Shown one piece after another: positions 6,326-11,976 of a stretch of DNA of 11,976 bases. The notes under the pieces are model-generated. The model searched no databases and had not been told where the DNA came from. It was given only the letters and a program-made list of their open reading frames with translations. The number at the start of each line of letters is the position of its first letter. Position 1 is the first letter of the stretch. Source of the DNA: JBFKAV01 sp041621405 (lineage in GTDB: Bacteria; Pseudomonadota; Alphaproteobacteria; Rhodobacterales; Rhodobacteraceae); contig JBFKAV010000109.1 in NCBI GenBank assembly GCA_041621405.1, forward strand, positions 1-11,976, written 5' to 3'. The translations under genes and the position numbers were made by a program.

Positions 6326-6504
6326 GGCGCCTCCGCCTGTTTCGTCACCATGTAAAGGCGGGGGCGGCGAGGCAAAAGGGGCAATCGGCCGCAGCGCTGC
6401 CGCCCCCCATGTCGCATTCTGCCCGATTGTGCCGCTGGCAGCGGCGGAGTGAACCCGGCGCCGTATCATGAACTTGGTGCAAGCGCCGCCCGGAGGGCCA
6501 GCCG
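6326..6504. promoter_or_regulatory. Divergent control region between ccmI and the sox operon
   Basis: This 179-base gap separates ccmI (minus) from soxB (plus). Two 7-base inverted arms, CAATCGG at 6382-6388 and CCGATTG at 6423-6429, have centres 41 bases apart. A perfect GCCGCT-GGC-AGCGGC hairpin is at 6431-6445. TATCAT at 6464-6469 resembles a -10 box for soxB, but nothing like a -35 box lies 16-18 bases upstream. The soxB Shine-Dalgarno GGAGG is at 6492-6496, 8 bases before its ATG. No regulator gene is adjacent, so the operator idea rests on symmetry alone. Confidence 0.35.
6330..6334 (-). promoter_or_regulatory. ccmI: Shine-Dalgarno of ccmI that fixes its start
   Basis: The minus strand reads GCGGAGGCGCCATG, placing GGAGG 4 bases before the ATG. 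The spacing is short but usable. It supports the start at 6325 over the in-frame ATG at 6469, which would add 48 residues without membrane or family character. Confidence 0.55.
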
Positions 6505-7752
6505 ATGAAACGCTATTCCGTCTTCGCCATCGCCCGGGAAGCCGCCCGCTATCATCAGGGCTGGGAGCGCGCCTGGGCCTCGCCGGAGCCGAAGGCGAAA
6601 TACGACGTGGTCGTGGTCGGTGCCGGCGGCCACGGGCTGGCCACCGCCTACTACCTCGGCAAGAACCACGGGGTTAGGAACGTCGCGGTGATCGAGAAAG
6701 GCTGGCTCGGTGGCGGCAACACCGGGCGCAATACCACGATCATCCGCTCGAACTACCTGCAGGACCCATCGGCGGCGATCTACGAGAAGGCGCGCGCGCT
6801 CTACGAGACGCTGAGCCAGGAGCTGAACTACAACGTGATGTTCAGCCCCCGCGGCGTGATGATGCTGGCCCAGACCCAGCACGAGGTCCGCGGCTACAGG
6901 CGCACCGCGGAGGCGAACGCGCTGCAGGGTGTGGCGACCCGCTTCATCGGCCCCGAGGAGGTCAAGCGCCTGGTGCCGATCATCAACATCCACGGCCCGC
7001 GCTACCCGGTCCTCGGCGCGCTCTGGCAGGCGCGCGGCGGCACCGCGCGGCACGACGCGGTGGCCTGGGGCTACGCCCGGGCCTGTTCGGACATGGGCAT
7101 GCACATCATCCAGAACTGCGAGGTCACCGGCGTTCGCCAGCGGAACGGCAAGGTCACCGGCGTCGCGACCACGAAGGGCGAGATCGGCTGTGACAAGCTC
7201 GCGCTCGTGGTCGCAGGCCATTCCGGCGTCTTGGCCGAGATGGCGGGCTTCCGGCTGCCGATCGAATCGCTGGCGCTGCAGGCGCTGGTCTCCGAGCCGA
7301 TCAAGCCCTGCATGGACGTCGTCGTGATGGCCAACACCGTGCACGGCTACATGAGCCAGTCCGACAAGGGCGAGATGGTGATCGGTGGTGGCACGGACGG
7401 GTTCAACAACTACACCCAGCGCGGCTCCTGGCACCACGTCGAGGAGACGGTGCGCGCGCTGGTCGAGACCTTCCCGATCATCTCGCGGCTCAAGATGCTG
7501 CGCCAGTGGGGCGGGATCGTCGACATGACCGGCGACCGCTCGCCGATCCTGTCGAAGACCCCCTTGGGCAACTGCTTCGTCAACTGCGGCTGGGGCACCG
7601 GCGGCTTCAAGTCGATCCCGGGCTCGGGCTGGGCGATGGCCGAGCTCGTCGCCGAGGGCGAGCCCGGCCCGCTTGCTGCCGCCTTCGGCCTCGACCGCTT
7701 CCGCGAGGGCCGCTTCATCGACGAGAGCGTGGCGGCGGGGGTGGCGCATTGA
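6505..7752 (+). CDS. soxB: Sarcosine oxidase beta subunit SoxB
   Basis: This 415-residue flavoprotein is the catalytic subunit of heterotetrameric sarcosine oxidase, which oxidatively demethylates sarcosine to glycine. The N-terminal approximately 33 residues precede a Rossmann FAD motif, VVVVGAGGHGLATAYYL (35-51, GxGxxG at 39-44), with the acidic E64 ending the second strand. GRNTTIIRSNY (74-84) and ARHDAV (181-186) follow; His183 corresponds to the histidine that carries covalent FMN in the Corynebacterium enzyme. DRSPILSKTPLGN and GWGTGGFKS near residues 345-370 are the C-terminal flavin-contacting segments. ATG with a good GGAGG 8 bases upstream is a firm start, and MKRYSVFAIAREA is typical of the family. 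It heads soxB-orf-soxD-soxA-soxG. A paralogue acting on another N-methyl amino acid (for example N-methylglutamate dehydrogenase) cannot be ruled out. Confidence 0.94.
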   Translation: MKRYSVFAIAREAARYHQGWERAWASPEPKAKYDVVVVGAGGHGLATAYYLGKNHGVRNVAVIEKGWLGGGNTGRNTTIIRSNYLQDPSAAIYEKARALYETLSQELNYNVMFSPRGVMMLAQTQHEVRGYRRTAEANALQGVATRFIGPEEVKRLVPIINIHGPRYPVLGALWQARGGTARHDAVAWGYARACSDMGMHIIQNCEVTGVRQRNGKVTGVATTKGEIGCDKLALVVAGHSGVLAEMAGFRLPIESLALQALVSEPIKPCMDVVVMANTVHGYMSQSDKGEMVIGGGTDGFNNYTQRGSWHHVEETVRALVETFPIISRLKMLRQWGGIVDMTGDRSPILSKTPLGNCFVNCGWGTGGFKSIPGSGWAMAELVAEGEPGPLAAAFGLDRFREGRFIDESVAAGVAH

Positions 7753-8144
7753 AGCGGGGGCGCGAATATCTGCTCTATTCCGGCGCCGCGGCGATTGCCC
7801 TAGTCGGCTACCTGGTGGACCGGCGGATCGGCGCGGATGCCTTCGCGCGCGCCGGGTCGCTGATCGTCGCCTATGGCGCCCTTCTGGCCGGCCGCGAGAT
7901 CTACCAGATGGAACGCGCGATCACCCGGCACGAGGCCCGCGTCGAAAAGCTCGAGGCCGCCTATCTCGACGCTGCCCGGAACGGCCAGGCGGGGGCGAGC
8001 GAGGATGCCTTCACCCGGCTGGCACAGAACCTCGCGGACTTCCGCGCGGCGCGGATCGAGCGTGTCGGGCGAATGATTTACGCCGAGATCTTCATCCTGT
8101 CCCTTGGCACCCTGATCTGGGGGTTCGGCGATCTTGCGGTCTGA
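7749..8144 (+). CDS. Small three-helix membrane protein of unknown function inside the sox operon
   Basis: I do not recognise this protein of about 131 residues. Hydrophobic segments lie at about 8-24 (LLYSGAAAIALVGYLV), 33-48 (FARAGSLIVAYGALLAG) and 108-127 (MIYAEIFILSLGTLIWGFGD). Between the last two, residues 50-107 are a charged, probably helical stretch (Y-Q-M-E-R-A-I-T-R-H-E-A-R-V-E-K-L-E-A) that could form a coiled coil. The best start is TTG at 7749, overlapping the soxB stop as TTGA; the next in-frame starts (GTG 7815, ATG 7908) would cut the first helix or lose two helices. The 3-base periodicity, coherent hydrophobic pattern and tight fit between soxB and soxD argue it is real. The Shine-Dalgarno is weak, consistent with translational coupling. 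A link to substrate uptake or membrane association of the oxidase is speculation. Confidence 0.72.
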   Translation: MKRGREYLLYSGAAAIALVGYLVDRRIGADAFARAGSLIVAYGALLAGREIYQMERAITRHEARVEKLEAAYLDAARNGQAGASEDAFTRLAQNLADFRAARIERVGRMIYAEIFILSLGTLIWGFGDLAV

Positions 8145-8183
8145 CATTCAGAACTTATCGACCTTCCTGAAAGAGGGCACGCC

Positions 8184-8507
8184 ATGCTGATCCTCACCTG
8201 CCCCTGTTGCGGCGTCGCCGCCGAGGAAACCGAGCTCGCCGCCGGCGGCGAGGCGCACCTGACGCGCTTCGGGCCGGGCTCTCCCGACGACGACTTCGAG
8301 GCCTACCTGTTCCTGCGCCCCAACCCCCGAGGCGTGCATTTCGAGCGCTGGCGGCACGCCATGGGCTGCGGCAAGTGGTTCCTCGCCGCGCGCGACACGG
8401 CGACGCTCGAAGTCTTCGGCACCTATCCGGCGCAGACCACGGAGCCGCCCGCCGACCTAGTGAAGAAGATCAAGGCGAAGCGCCCCGCCTGGGAGGGCTG
8501 GAAATGA
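8184..8507 (+). CDS. soxD: Sarcosine oxidase delta subunit SoxD
   Basis: This 107-residue protein matches the small zinc-binding subunit of heterotetrameric sarcosine oxidase. The opening MLILTCPCCG gives C6-x2-C9 (with an extra Cys8), and WRHAMGCGKWF at 56-66 supplies His58 and Cys62, matching the Cys2-His-Cys zinc site known for the family. The D-F-E-A-Y-L-F-L-R-P-N segment (37-47) and the F-G-T-Y tract (78-81) are also family features. AGAGGG is present 6 bases before the ATG. Thirty-nine bases separate it from the preceding membrane protein gene, and its stop overlaps the soxA start as ATGA. Confidence 0.95.
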   Translation: MLILTCPCCGVAAEETELAAGGEAHLTRFGPGSPDDDFEAYLFLRPNPRGVHFERWRHAMGCGKWFLAARDTATLEVFGTYPAQTTEPPADLVKKIKAKRPAWEGWK

Positions 8508-11500
8508 GCACGCGTCTGGCAACCGGCGGGAGGCTGATCGACCGCCACGCTTCCGTCGAGTTCAGCTTCAACGGCAAGCGGATGACCGGCTATGCCGGCG
8601 ACTCGCTCGCCGCCGCGCTTTTGGCCAACGACCAGATGCTGGTCGGCCGCTCGTTCAAGTACCACCGGCCGCGCGGGATCGTGGCCTCCGGTGCCGAGGA
8701 GCCGAACGCACTCGTGGGCGTCGGCAAGGCCGGGCGCTTCGAGCCGAACGCGCGCACCACCACCACCGAGCTCTTCCCCGGGCTCGAGGCGAACAGCCAG
8801 AACCACTGGCCGAGCCTCGAGTTCGACGTGGGCGTGCTCAACAACTACGCCGCGCGCTTCCTGCCGGGCGGCTTCTACTACAAGACCTTCATCCACCCAC
8901 GCGCCGCCTGGAAGCACGTCTTCGAGCCCTTCATCCGGCGCTTGGCAGGCCTCGGACGCGCGCCGACCCATGCCGACGCCGACCGCTACGAGCAGATCTA
9001 CGCCTTTGCCGACATCCTCGTCGTCGGCGGCGGGGTCGCCGGCCTCGCTGCGGCGCAGGCTGCGGCGGAGACGGGCGCGCGCGTGGTGCTGATCGAGCAG
9101 ACCGCCCACTGGGGCGGGCGCGCCCCGGTCGATGGCGTGGAGATCGCCGGGAAGCCGGCCGAAGATTGGATCAACTCCGCCGTCGAAACGCTTGAAAAGA
9201 AGAAGAACGTCACGCTGCGAACCCGCACGATGGCGGCCGGCGTCTTCGACCACGGCTACGTCATCGCCTATGAGCGGATCGCCGACCACACGCCCGGAGA
9301 CGGCCGCCCGCGGCACCGACTCTGGCGCATCCGCGCGGGCCAGGTGATCACCGCGACCGGCGCCATCGAGCGGCCCCTGGCCTTCGCCGGCAATGACCTG
9401 CCTGGCGTGATGCTGGCCTCCGCCGTGCGCGATTACGTGGTGAACCACGCCGTCAGCCCCGGGGACCGCACGGTGATCGTGACCAACAACGACGACGCCT
9501 ACCGCACCGCCATCGCGCTCGCCGAGGCCCGGCTCTCGGTGCCGGTGATCGTCGACGCCCGCACCACCGCAACGGGCGAGCTGCCCGAGAAGGCGCGCCA
9601 GCTCGGGATCCGGGTGGAGACCGGCATGGCCGTGGCCAAGGTCAAGGGCGGCAAGCGGGTGACCGGGGTGGCGCTCTGCCGGCAGGCGGGCGAGGGCAAG
9701 GCGGTGCTCGAGCAGGTGCCCTGCGAGGCAGTCGCCATGTCTGGCGGCTGGTCGCCGGTGGTGCATCTCTGGTCGCACTCCGGCGGCAAGCTCCTCTGGG
9801 ACGAGGCGGCGGCTATGTTCCGCCCAGATGCCGCCCGCGCCCCGACCGGCCACGACGGCAAGCCCTTCGTCGTCGCGGCCGGTGCGGCGGACGGCGAGCT
9901 TCTGGCGGCCGAATGCCTGGAGAACGCCCACGCGGCTGGTCTCGCCGCGGCGGCCGCCCTGGGCTTCAAGGGCAAGGGCGCCGTACCGAAGGCCAAGGCG
10001 GCCTCCGAGCAGCCCATGGAGGCCGTCTGGCGCATGCCGCACGGTGCCGGCGTCGAGCTCCGCGCCAAGATGTGGCTCGACTTCCAGAACGACGTGAAGG
10101 TCTCCGACGTGCAACTCGCCGCCCGCGAAGGCTACGAGAGCGTCGAGCACGCCAAGCGCTACACCACGCTCGGCATGGCGACCGACCAGGGGAAGCTTAG
10201 CAACATCAACGGACTGGCGGTGCTTGCTGATGCGCGGAACGCGGCCATTCCGGAGGTCGGCACCACCACCTTCCGCCCGCCCTACACGCCGATCTCGATG
10301 GGCGCCATCGCCGGCGAGGCGCGGGGCGCGGCGTTCCAACCCTTGCGGCAGACGCCGATCCACGCCTGGCACGAGGCAAGAGGTGCCTATTGGGAGCCGG
10401 TCGGCCACTGGCGGCGGCCCTATTGCTACCCGAAGACCGCGGAAAGCCACGCCGAGGCGGTCGACCGCGAGGTGAGGGCCACGCGCCAAGCCCTTGGCCT
10501 GCTTGACGCATCCACGCTGGGCAAGATCCTGGTCAAGGGCCCGGACGCGGGCCGCTTCCTCGACATGCTCTACACCAACATGATGAGCACGCTCGCCGTC
10601 GGCAAATGCCGCTATGGCCTGATGTGCAGCGAGAACGGCTTCCTGATGGACGACGGCGTGGTGGCGCGGCTCGACGAGGACACGTTCCTCTGCCACACCA
10701 CCTCGGGCGGCGCCGATCGCATCCATGGCTGGATGGAGGACTGGCTGCAGTGCGAGTGGTGGGACTGGAAGGTCTACACCGCCAACCTGACCGAGCAATA
10801 CGCCCAGATCGCCGTCGTCGGCCCGAAGGCGCGAACGGTGCTGGAAAAGCTCGGCGGCATCGACGTCTCGAAGGAGGCGTTGCCCTTCATGGAATGGCGC
10901 GAGGGTACCTTGGGCGGCTTTCGCGCGCGGGTGTTCCGGATCTCGTTCTCGGGCGAGCTTTCCTACGAGATCGCGGTGCCGGCTGCCGAAGGCATGGCCT
11001 TCTGGGAGCGGCTCCTGGCCGCCGGCGACGAATTCGGAATCACTCCCTACGGCACCGAAGCCCTGCACGTGATGCGGGCCGAGAAGGGCTTCATCATGAT
11101 CGGCGACGAGACCGACGGCACGGTGATCCCGCAGGACCTCGACCTCGACTGGGCGATCTCTAAGAAGAAGACGGACTACCTCGGCAAGCGCGCGCAGGAG
11201 CGGGTGGAGATGACTCGCGAGACGCGCTGGAAGCTCGTGGGGCTCGAGACGCCGGGAGGCGAGGTCCTGCCCGAGGGCGGCTACGCGGTGGGCGAGGGCG
11301 TGAACGCTAACGGCCAGCGGGCGACGATCGGGCGCGTCACCTCGACTTACCACTCGCCGACGCTGGGGCGCGGCATCGCTATGGGGCTCGTCGAGCACGG
11401 CCCGGATCGGATGGGGGAGACGATCGCCTTCCCCGATGGCAAGGGGGGCACGATCACCGCGAAGATCGTGAGCCCGGTGTTCTACGATCCCAAGGGGGAG

Positions 11501-11515
11501 AGGCAGAATGTCTGA
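8504..11515 (+). CDS. soxA: Sarcosine oxidase alpha subunit SoxA
   Basis: The 1003-residue subunit binds NAD and accepts the one-carbon unit on tetrahydrofolate, releasing 5,10-methylene-THF. Residues about 10-110 form a ferredoxin-like (Fer2_4) domain with no cysteines, so no Fe-S cluster is bound there, as in known SoxA. The dinucleotide motif LVVGGGVAGLAAA is at 172-184. A central pyridine-nucleotide oxidoreductase part contains QVITATGAIERPLAFAGNDLPGVM. From about 656 (RATRQALGLLDASTLGKI) to about 895 it is an aminomethyltransferase (GCV_T) domain ending in ETDGTVIPQDLDLDW and K-K-T-D-Y-L-G-K-R, then a GCV_T C-terminal barrel. The start ATG at 8504 overlaps the soxD stop and has GGGAGGG upstream; longer readings in this frame run back through soxD and are not real. 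It overlaps soxG by 8 bases. Confidence 0.95.
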   Translation: MSTRLATGGRLIDRHASVEFSFNGKRMTGYAGDSLAAALLANDQMLVGRSFKYHRPRGIVASGAEEPNALVGVGKAGRFEPNARTTTTELFPGLEANSQNHWPSLEFDVGVLNNYAARFLPGGFYYKTFIHPRAAWKHVFEPFIRRLAGLGRAPTHADADRYEQIYAFADILVVGGGVAGLAAAQAAAETGARVVLIEQTAHWGGRAPVDGVEIAGKPAEDWINSAVETLEKKKNVTLRTRTMAAGVFDHGYVIAYERIADHTPGDGRPRHRLWRIRAGQVITATGAIERPLAFAGNDLPGVMLASAVRDYVVNHAVSPGDRTVIVTNNDDAYRTAIALAEARLSVPVIVDARTTATGELPEKARQLGIRVETGMAVAKVKGGKRVTGVALCRQAGEGKAVLEQVPCEAVAMSGGWSPVVHLWSHSGGKLLWDEAAAMFRPDAARAPTGHDGKPFVVAAGAADGELLAAECLENAHAAGLAAAAALGFKGKGAVPKAKAASEQPMEAVWRMPHGAGVELRAKMWLDFQNDVKVSDVQLAAREGYESVEHAKRYTTLGMATDQGKLSNINGLAVLADARNAAIPEVGTTTFRPPYTPISMGAIAGEARGAAFQPLRQTPIHAWHEARGAYWEPVGHWRRPYCYPKTAESHAEAVDREVRATRQALGLLDASTLGKILVKGPDAGRFLDMLYTNMMSTLAVGKCRYGLMCSENGFLMDDGVVARLDEDTFLCHTTSGGADRIHGWMEDWLQCEWWDWKVYTANLTEQYAQIAVVGPKARTVLEKLGGIDVSKEALPFMEWREGTLGGFRARVFRISFSGELSYEIAVPAAEGMAFWERLLAAGDEFGITPYGTEALHVMRAEKGFIMIGDETDGTVIPQDLDLDWAISKKKTDYLGKRAQERVEMTRETRWKLVGLETPGGEVLPEGGYAVGEGVNANGQRATIGRVTSTYHSPTLGRGIAMGLVEHGPDRMGETIAFPDGKGGTITAKIVSPVFYDPKGERQNV

Positions 11516-11976
11516 GGCGGTGAGCGCGCTCAACGGCGCGGCCTTCGAAGGCTACGTAAAGGTGTCGGAAGCCGGTCTTCGGGGCATGGTGACCCTGCGC
11601 GCCGACCTCTCCAACGCCAAGGTCAAGGCGGCGGTGAAGAAGGTGGCCGGCGTCGAGTTGCCGGGCGTGCGAAGGATCGCGCTGAAGGACGGCAAGGGCG
11701 CGGGCTGGATGTCGCCCGACGAACTCCTCATCCTGGTGCCCTACGCCGAGGCCGGCGCCACCGTGTCAGCGCTCTCGAAGGCGCTCGCGGGCGTGCACCA
11801 CCTGGCCGCCGACGTCTCCGACGCCCGCGCCGCGTTCCGGGTGGAGGGCGAGGCCGCGCGCGAGGTCATCGCCAAGCTCTCGCCCACCGACCTCGCACCC
11901 GACCGCTTCGGCGAGGGCCAGCTGAGGCGCTCGCGTCTCGCCCAGGTGGCCGGCGCCTTCTGGATCGAGGACGGCG
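11508..11976 (+). CDS. soxG: Sarcosine oxidase gamma subunit SoxG, C-terminus cut by window edge
   Basis: The frame is open from ATG at 11508 to the right edge, giving 156 codons of a protein usually around 180-210 residues. The N-terminal part reads MSEAVSALNGAAFEGYV, then G-M-V-T-L-R-A-D-L (26-34), V-E-L-P-G-V-R (49-55), and W-M-S-P-D-E-L-L-I-L-V-P (67-78). The last visible part, R-S-R-L-A-Q-V-A-G-A-F-W, is the conserved SoxG/GCV_T-like core. SoxG is the non-catalytic subunit of GcvT-like fold that packs against SoxB and SoxA. The 8-base overlap with soxA and GGGGGAGAGG upstream support the start and coupling. No frameshift is visible in the portion present. Confidence 0.92.
   Translation, partial: MSEAVSALNGAAFEGYVKVSEAGLRGMVTLRADLSNAKVKAAVKKVAGVELPGVRRIALKDGKGAGWMSPDELLILVPYAEAGATVSALSKALAGVHHLAADVSDARAAFRVEGEAAREVIAKLSPTDLAPDRFGEGQLRRSRLAQVAGAFWIEDG

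Noticed and set aside
6326..6469. Longer CcmI start at 6469
   Set aside because: It would add 48 polar residues before the first transmembrane helix and run through the divergent control region. The ATG at 6325 has GGAGG upstream and the family's typical opening.
7506..7748. Extension of the membrane-protein gene upstream into soxB, up to 212 codons
   Set aside because: The upstream part is a shadow of soxB in another frame, is Arg/Gly-rich with no homology or hydrophobic pattern, and the TTG at the soxB stop gives a compact membrane protein.
6466..7749. A 427-codon minus-strand frame antisense to soxB
   Set aside because: It is another mirror of a GC-rich gene. Its His/Arg/Ala-rich translation shows no motif, whereas soxB has intact FAD and FMN-histidine motifs.
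8207..8503. Extension of soxA upstream through soxD to about 1102 residues
   Set aside because: The extra residues are an Arg-rich out-of-frame reading of soxD. The ATG at 8504 has a Shine-Dalgarno and gives the standard SoxA N-terminus.
8423..11533. A 1036-codon open frame on the minus strand, antisense to soxA
   Set aside because: Its translation is rich in Arg, His, Gly and Ala with no recognisable domain, and it mirrors soxA codon by codon. Long antisense frames are expected opposite GC-rich genes with strong third-position G/C bias. soxA itself is fully supported by domains.

Overview
The window is GC-rich bacterial chromosome, densely packed with genes. The gene content (trpGDC leading into moaC, ccmI-ruvX-DUF1289, and a soxBDAG cluster) and the protein sequences look like an alphaproteobacterium of the Rhodobacterales (Rhodobacter/Roseobacter type). 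That placement is inferred from protein character and gene order, not from a marker gene. I see no tRNA, rRNA, IS element, phage gene, CRISPR array or attachment site.

Layout. (1) Positions 1-2564, minus strand: a tryptophan biosynthesis operon read right to left, trpG-trpD-trpC, running into the first 15 codons of moaC at the left edge. trpG/trpD overlap by 4 bases and trpC/moaC by 1 base, but 113 bases separate trpD from trpC. trpE is not in the window. (2) Positions 2565-2704: divergent promoter region. (3) Positions 2705-4381, plus strand: a membrane-anchored protein with a long Pro/Glu/Ala-rich linker and a C-terminal domain resembling the YibQ 'divergent polysaccharide deacetylase' family, apparently without the usual catalytic residues. 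(4) Positions 4390-6325, minus strand: ccmI-ruvX-DUF1289, chained by 4-base stop/start overlaps; ruvX uses a GTG start. It converges on gene (3) with only 8 bases between. (5) Positions 6326-6504: divergent control region. (6) Positions 6505-11976, plus strand: soxB, a small three-helix membrane protein gene starting with TTG, soxD, soxA and the first 156 codons of soxG, cut by the right edge.

How the genes work together. TrpG, TrpD and TrpC carry out the amidotransferase, phosphoribosyl-transfer and ring-closure steps of tryptophan synthesis, with TrpE supplied from elsewhere. The sox genes encode the four subunits of a heterotetrameric sarcosine oxidase, which demethylates sarcosine to glycine and passes the one-carbon unit to tetrahydrofolate. 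A related N-methyl amino acid dehydrogenase cannot be excluded from sequence alone. CcmI serves cytochrome c maturation in the inner membrane, and RuvX is a nuclease-fold RNA/DNA processing protein.

Most of the window is ordinary core metabolism. The two parts that are not textbook are the unrecognised membrane protein translationally coupled inside the sox operon (7749-8144) and the degenerate YibQ-like protein with its very long acidic/proline-rich linker (2705-4381). I found no convincing evidence of a wholly new multi-gene system.
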